Source: Pseudovibrio sp. M1P-2-3 (GTDB lineage: Bacteria > Pseudomonadota > Alphaproteobacteria > Rhizobiales > Stappiaceae). From it: a DNA stretch of 64,000 bases. Position numbers and translations under genes: made by a program. The DNA is taken from contig NZ_JARRCW010000001.1 in assembly GCF_031501865.1 (NCBI RefSeq), positions 2,501,001 through 2,565,000 of the forward strand. Direction: 5' to 3'. The notes beneath the pieces are model-generated. The model worked only from the letters and a program-made list of their open reading frames with translations. It was not told the origin of the DNA and ran no database searches. This document shows, in pieces, positions 50,774 through 60,793 of the stretch. Position 1 is the first letter of the stretch, and every line of letters begins with the position of its first letter.

Positions 50774-53700
50774 TTATGTGCACCCTCCTCCTCGGGCAGC
50801 TGCATGAGCACCATCTTCCAACGGGTTTCCATAGGGAGCGTTGGGGTTGCCGGAGTTGAAACACGACCACTGCGGATTTCCAGCTATAGCGGAGCTAAGC
50901 AACCCGTAGATACCTCCCAAAATCCACATGGGAATAAACGCATCTCCAAAATAGGTATATTGACGGGAATGATAGAGCTCGTGTGCGAAAAGTGGATCGT
51001 TTGTGTTGCCGCTCCAGATATTAACCGAACCACCCAGCGTCACCGCTGAGAACCCTGCCCCGCCCGCATTATGCTCAAAAGCGATAACACCGCCGCGGAA
51101 CCATTCAACCCGTCCCCACAGACCAAATCCAATACCGAAAAATCCTATTAACAGGCCGATGGTGGTTGTTAAGGGCGCGCTCGCAAATTTAATGGCAAAG
51201 CTTAAGAAACCGAGGAACCTGTCCCCTGCCCCATTTCCCATGGAAGCTTGATCCAGAGCGCCTGTTATCGCCGGTTTTGCCAGCATGGCAGCGCCCACGA
51301 TTAAAGCCCCCACAGGCCCCGTGAGTGTCCACGCAGCCCAAATAGTGGCCGCCCCCATAAGGCCGGACATAATGAACTCGCTCCACTGAAAGTCTCCACC
51401 AGAAACGGCCCAGTTAATAACGTAGGAAACAGCGCCCACCACAAACCCGACAACTGCAACTATGGCATCATCAATGCCAAACCACAGCCCATAAGGATCT
51501 ATCATGTTCAACGGGTTGTTCAATACATAAGTATATAGCTGCAGACTGCGCGGCTCATTAAAGAACTTATCCGGCTGCTCCTCAAGATAATAGGGATCAG
51601 GCGTCAGGAACCGCCCCAGTTCTGGAAGGTAGTAGCGCCCTCCAAAGAAAACCAGTTTTGGGAGTTCATCAAATTTTTTGCCGTTATAGCGGAACGGACC
51701 TTCGATCGCACCAGACTTGGATATCTTACCAAATGCGTAATAGGAGGTTTGGGCGATAAACGCTCCTGTCTGCAACTCCGAGCTAGCCACATGGGAACCC
51801 AGATGATCCTTGTGATAGACTACCCCGCTGCCATTTTGCCGGATCAAAGCAATCTGCTTGTTTTCATCAAATACCATCTTAGTGGCTGTCATACCCTCAA
51901 TCAGATAGATATCATCAAAGTTGAACTGACTATCCGTGACCGCGCCAACCGTGACACGGGTTACAACCCGATTGCTGTTGTGATCATATAAATGTGTCAC
52001 AACCGTTCCGTTGGTGTGCTCTACCCGTATCAAGCGATTTCTTGCATCAAAGGTAAACTGGCAATCTGGTGTTGCTGTTATATTTCCAGCGTTATCATAC
52101 GTGTATCCCGCAGGTATTCCATCTATGGCAGAAAGTCTGTAAGGGTGGGCGGGGTCATCATGCTCTAAAGCTAGGTGCCCGAAACTTTCCGGGTAACTGG
52201 TAATATTTCCATTTGCGTCATAACTGTAATCATGGGTATAGGCGCCATTCTCGTCCACTCCGTTTTCCTGAAGAAGTTGAGAGAGGGAATCATAGGTAAA
52301 GTCGCGCGCTGTTGAGAGATGCCCCGGCACATTTGCACTATCCGTGATAGCGCTCAAGCGTCCCAAGGCATCATAGGTATTTGTCGTATCTTGATAGGTT
52401 ATGGTGCCATCGGGAGAGCTGGTTTTTATGCGCAAGAGATACTGAGAACCCGCCGCATATTCATATTCGGTAATTACACCGGAGGTATATTCTATGCGTT
52501 TACGCCTGCCGGTGGCTGTATAGTCAATTCTGTCAATAACCCCGACAATGGAAGTTATCAAACCACCATCGTTATAGGCAAAGTCCTGCTCGAAACCATC
52601 GGGGTAAATAATCTTGGTAAAGCGTTTCAAACTATCTGTTTTATAGGTGACAGTCTGCTCTTGAGCTAAGCCGGGAAAGATCCGCGTTTTGGTTTTGATA
52701 CAGCCACATCGCCCATAAGTGTAGCGCACTTCCCCAAAGGGGCCTGTTACTTTTGTCAGTTGCCCCTTGGTATGTTCCTCTCCAGGTTCCCCTTGATCAT
52801 AATGGTAGGTTTCTTCCAGCGTTCCTGCTGGACCCCCATGGCGCAGCTCCAAAATGCGGCCCAAGGCATCGAAGGTGCGGTGTACCCTTGCCCCGTTGCC
52901 GTCAACCCGCTCAACCAGATTTCCCGCAGCATCATAAAAATAAAGCTGGGTGCCTGCATCCCGATATACGGATTTAATCCGCCGGCCCAAACAGTCATAA
53001 GTATTTTGTGTGTGAACATCACCGTTTACACTCACCTGCACCCGTTGACCTGCCGGATCGAACTGATTGCGGGTTGCATAAGTGCCCGTCTCGGTTCTTT
53101 CAAGAACGGCCACCACTTGCTCTTCCGGGTCCATCCAGTCAGAGCGAGGGGTATCACTGGCATTTGCATTTGGCGTAAGGCCCAGATCGCTTGGGTCAAA
53201 ATGTCTGGTTTCCCCAAGAGTGTACTGTGAGCGATAAGGGAGACCTTCCCAGTCTAAGCGTTGCGTACTGCGGCCCAGTGCATCATACCTGTAACTGGTA
53301 AACAGGTTGGGGTTGGTTTGATCTGCAAGAGAAAAATCCATACCAATGCCAAAATAGGGCTCGAACTCTCGAATAGGCAGGCCGCGTACATTGTAATCCT
53401 TGCGACCACTGACCAGAATTTTGCCATCCTCCGCCTCGGAGCGGGTTTGCAGGACTTCACCAACACCATCAAAATATTCAACCTTCGTGTGCTGCGCTCC
53501 CCCCGGCTGGCTGCGTGTTAACGTAACAGTGTGGGGCGGACTGGCACCTTCTCCATATTGGTGTTCCAGATAAGGTTGGCCGGAAAGGTCATCATACCGT
53601 ATTGCAGTAATCAAACGCCCAGCGATATCATAGTCAAACAACTGATCAATACCGTTTTGATCACGGTAACTGGTCATGGAGCCGTACTTATACTCATACT

Positions 53701-56608
53701 CAGCGCTCACACTGCTGTTGTTGGCCAGAGATACCATTGCAGGATAAAGGCCATGTGCGTCAAAGGTAATGTGTGTTTCAAAACCTCTCGCGTCTTTTCT
53801 GCGGGTTAGAATGCCGCCCGCACCAAAGCTTTGTGCATTATCGTCTACAAAGAAAACCAGACCAAGCTCTGGATCGTTCTCCTTTATATACCCATGAGCT
53901 GCCAGACCCGCATCATCCAGCCCCAATGTATTGTGGGCAGGCAGCAGAGCCAGTTTGCGCTCGCGGCTAATATTTCCATTTGAGGCGTGTCCCTCTGGCA
54001 GACCGAAAAAATCCGGCCCGTCATAGTAGGTAATGGATGCAGACAGGATCGCCCCGTTGCCATCGCGAACCACAGTGCGGACAGGTAGGCCTACAAGCCA
54101 CTCGGCCTCATTGCTGGTATGGGTCGTGGACGTTACAAGAACAGATTGCTGCGGTGTACCTTCATCATCCACCCAAGACGATGTCTTCCGGGCAAGCGAG
54201 ACGTTGCCAAAAGCATCATAGCTTTGCTCAATCCGTATCTCATTGGCGGTCGCCGAGCGCTCAATCTTACGGCTGACTTTTTCAGTCTCAGCCACATGGC
54301 GAATACTCTGCCCATCTGCCGACTGGCCAACCTCGGACACCGCATAAGTGACCTCTTCTTCTGAAAACGGTCGATGGGCATTGGGGGTATCATCCTCGCC
54401 AAATACGCGGGTCAGAAACGAGCGGTGGCGCAGCGCAATATCTTGCGTATGGAAATAACTGGTTGTGCGGAGCGTGGGGACCGTATCATCACCTATGTCG
54501 CGCCGCTCTCCTTTACCAAACCCCGCAAAACGGCGTGTTTTACCATCAAAGTGGCCATTCCAGTAAGAAAACTCACTGCGGGAAGTCACACCCGTATGGG
54601 GGTCGGACACTTCAAGAGCCCGCACAACGGGCACAGGAAATGGCAGGAAACCAGATCCTTCTATATCCGGATCATCCTGATCTCGTTGCCAATCGCAGGA
54701 ACTTGCATAACTCAGCTGCGTTTCAACGCCTACATTATTGCGGATAGATTTGAGCAAATAGGGTTTACTACCAGCACATAGATCCAGATAGCGATAGGCT
54801 TGTGACTTGCGTAAACTGGCCTCATAACTCCACAGCACCCCTTGCGTGCCGGTGCCCTTCATATCCGCAATGAGGATTGCCGCATCAGCCAACGGCGGAG
54901 TGCCGGCAACAATCACTGGATCGCTGAACCCATTACCGGAACGATTGATCCAGATATAAATCCGGTCATAATCCACATAGAGGATATCTGCTGCCCCCGA
55001 ACCATCCACATCAGCCAGAAACAACCGCGCAGGGTCATATCCACGTGGGAGGACCGGAGCATTTGTCATCCGCCGCCGTTCTCCCCACCGGCCGTACCCC
55101 AAATTGGGATAGTAGAAAACCGACCGACTATAGACAGCTACGAGATGGGAACGTCCATCGCCAACGACATCTGCAAAACGAATGTGAGGGTCTGCCAAGT
55201 CAACATCTGGAAACACTTCCAGATCATGTTTGCGCAAGGTCACGGTTGGGTTTTGCTCCCAGCCTCCTGCACCTTTGTTGTAATAATGATAAAAGCTTGT
55301 CCGGTCCGCACTTAGCAAATCAACCCGCGCGTCACCATCAAGATCAAGCAATCTATTTTGCGCACCGGCAAGTCCGCTAGAAGGGCCGTGACGGTACCGC
55401 GTGCGCTGCCCCCAGCCTTCTCCCGGTTTATTGGCATAGTAACCTGTCAAAGGTCCTTGGGCTTCAACAAGGTCCGCAGTTCCATTGCCATCCATATCTG
55501 CAAACAGCATTCCACCACTGGCAAGATCTGCAAAGGGCGGCAGTTCATCCAGCGTTTTGGGGGCTCCCCACCCATCCCGACCGTTATTTGGCCAGAATCT
55601 GGCCTTGCCGTCATTCATCTGAATAATCCCAGGGCGCCCCGTCCCTGCATAATCCAGCAGGGTCGTGTCGGAGCGCGAGAGCGAGGGAGGCAATGCAAGG
55701 CCATCATCTAGAGTTTCTAACTGACGGGCATCGGGCTTAAAGGAGGCATAGGATAGCTCAACAGGCGGCAATGGCATTTCGGAGATCGGGCCTGCCGAAA
55801 TGGGCTGATCCTGCGCCACCAGCTGTACTTTTGTGAGCAACGAAAGCCCGCTGTGTTCGGCTTGACTATAGTGAAGGCGATAGGTCTTAACGGCCTGTCG
55901 GTGAGGCTCATTCAGGAAAAGGTCGATTGAACGGCAGCGCATGGTTGTGCGAATTTCATAGCCAGAACGGAACGTGGAGAAGGGATCAGGGCGCTCTTCG
56001 TATTTAAGCACCAATTGATAAATCGCGTAGTCTACTGACTTCAGGTAGGCTTGTCCCTTATCATTCTCCCATGAAAATGTGATTGTATTGCCATTAATAT
56101 CTTCTATTGCATCAAGGTGCCATTCACGCACCTTTCCATCTCGTCCACTACGAGACGTGGCGCTTATTCCGAAGGTCAGGGTCTGCCCCTGCTTCGTATT
56201 CACTTCCCAGCCAGCATCTGCGGGAAGTTTTTTGATACGTGAGAACTCTGCCTCGGCAAGCGGTCGATAAAGCCCACCGCCGATTGCCACCAACTCGCGC
56301 CCATCCATGAGAAAATCCGGATCTCCGCTATCCGAAGGGTCTGGCAGTCTGCGGTCAAAACTCGCGGTGATAGATGGAAGGCGAAGGCTCCAACCCAAAC
56401 CATAGGGGCCCATACCATGCCCACTGGTGTATTTTAGAGCAAGGCTGGGGGTGTGGTCATTCACTCCCTTAGGCAGTTTGATCGGGATCTGGTAGAAGCC
56501 TGATCCCGTGTTCAGGTTGGTCTGAAAACTCTCATCAATAGAGCTTTGTGCTCCTCCCCCTTTTGGAAGGGGGAGGATTGAGCTCTCTGTTCCCGACGGG
56601 GCGGCCAT
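50774..56608 (-). CDS. TcB/TcC-like (SpvB + TcdB middle + RHS) toxin cage with HELYH C-terminal payload
   Basis: 1944 residues, no signal peptide. The SpvB-type N-terminus (about 15-260: 'GGAQSSIDESFQTNLNTGSG', 'YGLGWSLRLPSITASFDRRL') is followed by FG-GAP/TcdB-middle segments (about 315-640: 'FADMDGNGTADLVEAQG', 'FLADVDGSGAADILYVD'), RHS/YD repeats (about 950-1660: 'YDALGRSTQRLDW', 'YDAAGNLVERVDG'), the core end RFLTPDP at about 1666 and DPYGL at 1704-1708. The last 236 residues are the variable payload: hydrophobic segments, then HELYH (1876-1880), a zincin HExxH motif, and 'NPLEDGAHAA' near 1928-1937. In Tc toxins TcB+TcC form a cage around the cut-off effector. Here both are one protein. 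It starts 3 nt after the TcA-like stop. Confidence 0.85.
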   Translation of the reverse strand: MAAPSGTESSILPLPKGGGAQSSIDESFQTNLNTGSGFYQIPIKLPKGVNDHTPSLALKYTSGHGMGPYGLGWSLRLPSITASFDRRLPDPSDSGDPDFLMDGRELVAIGGGLYRPLAEAEFSRIKKLPADAGWEVNTKQGQTLTFGISATSRSGRDGKVREWHLDAIEDINGNTITFSWENDKGQAYLKSVDYAIYQLVLKYEERPDPFSTFRSGYEIRTTMRCRSIDLFLNEPHRQAVKTYRLHYSQAEHSGLSLLTKVQLVAQDQPISAGPISEMPLPPVELSYASFKPDARQLETLDDGLALPPSLSRSDTTLLDYAGTGRPGIIQMNDGKARFWPNNGRDGWGAPKTLDELPPFADLASGGMLFADMDGNGTADLVEAQGPLTGYYANKPGEGWGQRTRYRHGPSSGLAGAQNRLLDLDGDARVDLLSADRTSFYHYYNKGAGGWEQNPTVTLRKHDLEVFPDVDLADPHIRFADVVGDGRSHLVAVYSRSVFYYPNLGYGRWGERRRMTNAPVLPRGYDPARLFLADVDGSGAADILYVDYDRIYIWINRSGNGFSDPVIVAGTPPLADAAILIADMKGTGTQGVLWSYEASLRKSQAYRYLDLCAGSKPYLLKSIRNNVGVETQLSYASSCDWQRDQDDPDIEGSGFLPFPVPVVRALEVSDPHTGVTSRSEFSYWNGHFDGKTRRFAGFGKGERRDIGDDTVPTLRTTSYFHTQDIALRHRSFLTRVFGEDDTPNAHRPFSEEEVTYAVSEVGQSADGQSIRHVAETEKVSRKIERSATANEIRIEQSYDAFGNVSLARKTSSWVDDEGTPQQSVLVTSTTHTSNEAEWLVGLPVRTVVRDGNGAILSASITYYDGPDFFGLPEGHASNGNISRERKLALLPAHNTLGLDDAGLAAHGYIKENDPELGLVFFVDDNAQSFGAGGILTRRKDARGFETHITFDAHGLYPAMVSLANNSSVSAEYEYKYGSMTSYRDQNGIDQLFDYDIAGRLITAIRYDDLSGQPYLEHQYGEGASPPHTVTLTRSQPGGAQHTKVEYFDGVGEVLQTRSEAEDGKILVSGRKDYNVRGLPIREFEPYFGIGMDFSLADQTNPNLFTSYRYDALGRSTQRLDWEGLPYRSQYTLGETRHFDPSDLGLTPNANASDTPRSDWMDPEEQVVAVLERTETGTYATRNQFDPAGQRVQVSVNGDVHTQNTYDCLGRRIKSVYRDAGTQLYFYDAAGNLVERVDGNGARVHRTFDALGRILELRHGGPAGTLEETYHYDQGEPGEEHTKGQLTKVTGPFGEVRYTYGRCGCIKTKTRIFPGLAQEQTVTYKTDSLKRFTKIIYPDGFEQDFAYNDGGLITSIVGVIDRIDYTATGRRKRIEYTSGVITEYEYAAGSQYLLRIKTSSPDGTITYQDTTNTYDALGRLSAITDSANVPGHLSTARDFTYDSLSQLLQENGVDENGAYTHDYSYDANGNITSYPESFGHLALEHDDPAHPYRLSAIDGIPAGYTYDNAGNITATPDCQFTFDARNRLIRVEHTNGTVVTHLYDHNSNRVVTRVTVGAVTDSQFNFDDIYLIEGMTATKMVFDENKQIALIRQNGSGVVYHKDHLGSHVASSELQTGAFIAQTSYYAFGKISKSGAIEGPFRYNGKKFDELPKLVFFGGRYYLPELGRFLTPDPYYLEEQPDKFFNEPRSLQLYTYVLNNPLNMIDPYGLWFGIDDAIVAVVGFVVGAVSYVINWAVSGGDFQWSEFIMSGLMGAATIWAAWTLTGPVGALIVGAAMLAKPAITGALDQASMGNGAGDRFLGFLSFAIKFASAPLTTTIGLLIGFFGIGFGLWGRVEWFRGGVIAFEHNAGGAGFSAVTLGGSVNIWSGNTNDPLFAHELYHSRQYTYFGDAFIPMWILGGIYGLLSSAIAGNPQWSCFNSGNPNAPYGNPLEDGAHAAARGGGCT

Positions 56609-56611
56609 GAC

Positions 56612-59600
56612 TTATACCCCACGATATTTGAAGCTGTAATCAACAAAGAGGAAGATATCGCGAATACTGCTACGCTCCAGATCCACATTATCTGCCTCAG
56701 GTGCACTGATCCGCCAGTTGCCAGTAACAGGGACACCCTGTAGCAGATCAAGAGGCGCAGGATTGTGGGGATCCGATTTTACCGTCCCTTTTTCATCTGT
56801 AATGCCAGAGGCTTGTTTGCCATCGGTTTCAACCTTGAGCGTAATTCCAGCCGGGTCAAGACCATCATGACGTACAATGCGCACTGCCAAGTCATTGAGT
56901 TGCAAGTCCTCCTGATTATAAGCAAAATCAGAGGTGCGAAGATCAAACTCCATCTCGCCACCATCGATAAACTTATAATAGGCATCGGGGTAGAGTAGCC
57001 TGAATGGCAAGGCAACACCCTCTTTCCCTGCTGTTGGCAGACTTCCTTTTATCTGGGTTTCCAAAATAGGGTTATGTTGGGCGGTATAATAAACAATCAT
57101 CCGCACATCGGAGATACTGTTGAAGTCGATGTCATTCGCACTGGGCGGTATTTCCAGCGTCCAGCTGGTTGCAGTGCCGCAATGTTCAAACACACCCAAA
57201 ACAGAAGGGTTTGGCTGAAAGATCGCCAGATCATTGCGCGGACTAAACTCTGAAAGAAGAAGCGCTTCGCGGGGTTGGAGACGGAAGAACTCATTTCCGT
57301 TTTTCTTACGATCACGAGAGATGCCGGAATTTTTCAAAGTTCCAACAATGCCGCCAGGTGGCAGCAGTCCTTCCACGACAACCTCAACTTTCTTTATCTT
57401 GCGTAAGTATGTTCCGGGAAAAGCGCGGTCAAATTCGGCAAGGGAGGTATCAAATTCCAAGATACCAGTTTCCTTGAATTTGCTGGCAAAACCCGTGGGG
57501 TTGATGGAATTGAGTGAGAACTCCTGTTTAACCGCAATATCCTTGGCTTTGGACTGCATAATCCGGTGATATGTGAAATACTCAATATCCTTGAGTAGGT
57601 AATCAGCGCTGAGCAAACCGGAAGCAATATTGGTAGTATAACTGCTCTTGATCACACTCATATCAAAGCCGGTTTCCAGCTCGTAGGCCATCTCCATCTT
57701 GCGCGCAGTATTGAGAGCTCGGTTCATATAGGATGCGGAGATATAGCGCATATGATTGCCAAGCTGGTACCAGACTTCTGGTGTGAAAATCTGGTCGTTA
57801 AAGGTCTCTAGCAAGTCTTCCGAATGGCGCTGGTTCATCTTCGCCATTTCCAACTGCTGTTCGCTGATGTCGGTCCGCGCTTGCGCTGCTTCATTCTGGG
57901 CTTCAGCCAGATCAATGTTCTGCTGCAACTCGTCAATCTGGCGCTGAATATTGGCAAGCTCCAGATCACGGGAAATCATTCCGCGCCGGTAGGCTGCCTC
58001 TGACATGACCTTATAGGCGTCACTGCCGGAAAGGGTGACATTCTTCCCTTCGGAAGGGCTGTAATAAGTGTAGTTGACTTCATAGCCCTCTGGCCCACCT
58101 GCAAACTGCATGGCCGCATCAAGCGCTGCCTGCTCATAGGCGGCATCTGCCACATCCTGTTTATGATCAATGGCATTATGGCGACGCAGTTCTGCCAGCT
58201 CTTTGTTTTCCTGCGTCACCTTCTCTTCTGCCTTGGCGTATTCCAGTTGCTCCTCAGCCAGTTTGACTTCCGCTTTCCCAGCTTCCACCGATTGTTCGAT
58301 TTGCTGGCGGGTCAGTTCTTCATCTTCGCCCCGCGCGGTGAAGTTGATATACTCGCGCTCGGCCTGAACGGCTTGCTGGGCAAAGTGGGTTGCCACACTG
58401 TGCAGATAGTCAAATTTGAAGATTGGGAAGTAATTGGCAGGCAAGCCCCAAAAGTTCAGCCCCGCCTTGATCATCCGTGTTTTACTGCGGATATTGAACA
58501 CGAGCCCGATCAGTTTCGGATTGAGAACAGAGTTATCTGCATCATCCATATTATCAATGAGGGCCTCAACCTTATCGCCATAAATTTTTAACGGGCCCTT
58601 ATAAAGATCAGAATCCGGCACTTCTTCTTCCAGCGTCATTACCAGACCGTAGTGTTTTAACGCCTCCGTTGGATCGCCCTGTCTGAACAGTAAATCACCA
58701 TGATCAAGGGCTGTCTCAGCGATGCGGATCCAGACACTGGGTATCTCGATTTTCTTATTTATGTACTGGTAATCCGACGCCTTTTTGTATGAGGTTATCG
58801 CCAGATCATATTCCCCCAGTTCCTTATAGCAGTCCCCCATTTTGACGGGGATTGAGAAGTAATAGAGGTGCGGTAGGCGAGCAGAAAGATCACTGTCCAG
58901 ATCAAAGCGGAAGTTGACGAGATTCAGTGTCTGGGCGTCAATGCGTTTCTCATAGAGCTTACTCTTGATAGTAGCATTATCAATGCCCTTGGAGACCTTC
59001 CAGGGGACGTTAATTTTCTCTCCCGCAATTTCCATTGAAAACACTTTGTTCTCGGCCTTATTGGCGTTCTCAATATTGCCAACAAGAGCTTGAACTACCC
59101 AACCCTCTGATTTACCGGGCTGGCGCAGAACAACGGCTTGCCCTTCCGCCTGCGTTGCCTGAGTAAGGGCTTCAGGGTCCACTGCAGGCCTTGCCACAAA
59201 AGCCTCTGCAACGGGTGTTGCAACTGTCATGGTTGTACCGGCAAGTGAAAGCGACGAACCCCCATCAGACGAGCCCACAGACATGACAGGTCTGGAAATA
59301 ATAGGACGGGATATGCCACTTAAAAAACTACGGGTAAAAGGCGTTCTGGTATAGCCGCCGGGCTCAGAAGGTGTTCCTTCTGGCGTTCCGTTTGACGATG
59401 AAAAGCCATCTTGTTCCGGCAACCCCTCGGCGCGGGCAAGAAGCTGGTCCGCCTCCATTAAAAGTACTTCGGCTTCCTTGGGATTTCCTGTTTTTTGCGC
59501 AAGCGCCGCCTGATTGGTTTTAACCTGCGCTTGCCCGACAAGATCACCAAGAACGCTATAACCTTTGGCAGCGGCGTTTAATGTCTCCAAAGACTCCTCA

Positions 59601-60265
59601 GTACGCCCTGCCTGCAAAAGCGCCACGCCAATATTCATTTGCATGGAAGCTGCTGCAAGCTTGCCCTCTTCGCTGTCATTTCCATCAAGAGACTTTGCCG
59701 CCAACTCGAAAAACTCTAGGGCTCGTTGATGATCCCCTTGTTCAAGATAGTCGGTGCCGGCCTCGGCTATTTCCGTAAGTTCAGATGAAAACCCATGCTC
59801 GGTTTTTACTCCAAGGTCAGAAAGTGGTTCCATCGATTTCTTAACGGCATCCGGCAAAAGAAAAGACCCACCACCAAAGCCCGTTGTTTTTGGTTCGGGC
59901 TCTATTTTGGCGACCATTTCAAGAGAGCGGTTTAAAAGTGGTTCAAAAAGTTCAGCTTCCAGTGGAGCCGCAAAAATCGGATTTGTTGCCAGAATTGGTA
60001 TGAAACTTGGCTGGATCAGGTTGTAAATCAACCCCTGAAGCTTTTTGTATTCGTCCAGAGCCTTCTGGTAATTTCTCTTGGCAAAAGCCCTGTTTGCCTT
60101 TGCAAGTTGCAGCCGAATTCGGGCCAACCGTTCGCGGGATTTACCATCCCCCTTTGAAGGGGGCGTATCTCGCAATTGATCGACAAGAACAGCTACCTCT
60201 TTTTCATAGGTTTCAACGGTACCTTTAATGGCGCTGACACTCAGAAAATTCTCAAGATGTTTCAT
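56612..60265 (-). CDS. Compact TcA-like toxin subunit with TPR repeats
   Basis: 1217 residues from ATG 60265 (GGAG 9 nt upstream; the ATG at 60292 lacks a site). The N-terminal helical part (1-140) is followed by TPR-like repeats (about 165-290), a Ser/Thr/Pro/Gly-rich linker (about 290-350) and more TPR-like helices (about 470-570). A coiled-coil segment (about 640-830, EAGKAEVKLAEEQLEYAKAE then 'IDELQQNIDLAEAQ') corresponds to the TcA channel. The C-terminus resembles the TcB-binding domain: 'FKETGILEFDTSLAEFDRAF', 'PGTYLRKIKKVEVVV' near 945. Normal TcA proteins have about 2500 residues and no TPRs. No signal peptide. Three nucleotides separate it from the TcB/TcC gene. Confidence 0.78.
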   Translation of the reverse strand: MKHLENFLSVSAIKGTVETYEKEVAVLVDQLRDTPPSKGDGKSRERLARIRLQLAKANRAFAKRNYQKALDEYKKLQGLIYNLIQPSFIPILATNPIFAAPLEAELFEPLLNRSLEMVAKIEPEPKTTGFGGGSFLLPDAVKKSMEPLSDLGVKTEHGFSSELTEIAEAGTDYLEQGDHQRALEFFELAAKSLDGNDSEEGKLAAASMQMNIGVALLQAGRTEESLETLNAAAKGYSVLGDLVGQAQVKTNQAALAQKTGNPKEAEVLLMEADQLLARAEGLPEQDGFSSSNGTPEGTPSEPGGYTRTPFTRSFLSGISRPIISRPVMSVGSSDGGSSLSLAGTTMTVATPVAEAFVARPAVDPEALTQATQAEGQAVVLRQPGKSEGWVVQALVGNIENANKAENKVFSMEIAGEKINVPWKVSKGIDNATIKSKLYEKRIDAQTLNLVNFRFDLDSDLSARLPHLYYFSIPVKMGDCYKELGEYDLAITSYKKASDYQYINKKIEIPSVWIRIAETALDHGDLLFRQGDPTEALKHYGLVMTLEEEVPDSDLYKGPLKIYGDKVEALIDNMDDADNSVLNPKLIGLVFNIRSKTRMIKAGLNFWGLPANYFPIFKFDYLHSVATHFAQQAVQAEREYINFTARGEDEELTRQQIEQSVEAGKAEVKLAEEQLEYAKAEEKVTQENKELAELRRHNAIDHKQDVADAAYEQAALDAAMQFAGGPEGYEVNYTYYSPSEGKNVTLSGSDAYKVMSEAAYRRGMISRDLELANIQRQIDELQQNIDLAEAQNEAAQARTDISEQQLEMAKMNQRHSEDLLETFNDQIFTPEVWYQLGNHMRYISASYMNRALNTARKMEMAYELETGFDMSVIKSSYTTNIASGLLSADYLLKDIEYFTYHRIMQSKAKDIAVKQEFSLNSINPTGFASKFKETGILEFDTSLAEFDRAFPGTYLRKIKKVEVVVEGLLPPGGIVGTLKNSGISRDRKKNGNEFFRLQPREALLLSEFSPRNDLAIFQPNPSVLGVFEHCGTATSWTLEIPPSANDIDFNSISDVRMIVYYTAQHNPILETQIKGSLPTAGKEGVALPFRLLYPDAYYKFIDGGEMEFDLRTSDFAYNQEDLQLNDLAVRIVRHDGLDPAGITLKVETDGKQASGITDEKGTVKSDPHNPAPLDLLQGVPVTGNWRISAPEADNVDLERSSIRDIFLFVDYSFKYRGV

Positions 60266-60793
60266 CGGGGCTGGCTCCGGAGAGGTGAACATTTGAACCG
60301 GTGCCAGATATTTATCCTCTAACGATTAGCGAACAACCCTTGAATTATTGGGTAAATTTCGAACATATTTGGAATTACCTATTAAAAATGAAAATACTGA
60401 AAGCAAAGACCCAGAGCTGTTACACGGAGCATGATAAGAGCCATTAAGTTCTGTTGGCTACTCATTCCTGTAAAGCTATTAACTTTCAACAGACTGATAT
60501 CCGGTGCCTTCTATACAGGCTCACCTTGACCTGATGTGGGATGGGCCAAAATGACATAACTACTCTGTGCAAATATGAAGTCTATTTCCCGGCAACATGT
60601 GACCATATAGCTGAGCACTTTTTGTTTACATGCGTCCGGCAGCATCCTGTAGGAGTAGAGGCCATTTTGACAACCTGGCTTACAGCTCTTTACTAGCAAA
60701 ACGCGAAAAGGCGCTAGAGGAGTTCCAGCGCCTTTCTTTGATAAAAGAAACCTACCTAGAATTCGCAGATTCTAATAAGTAATTAGGTATAAT
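60266..60793. other. Intergenic region upstream of the Tc-like operon
   Basis: About 530 bp. It contains the promoter of the toxin pair and, at its right end, the terminator of the phosphodiesterase gene. No supported gene; a 62-codon leftward ORF at 60511-60699 has no ribosome site that I trust. Confidence 0.45.
60699..60735 (-). terminator. Terminator of the glycerophosphodiesterase gene
   Basis: Stem AAAGGCGCT / AGCGCCTTT (60707-60715 with 60727-60735) and an 11-nt loop, followed on the minus strand by TTCGCGTTTT. Located 59 bp after the stop. It has T-rich sides in both directions. Confidence 0.65.
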
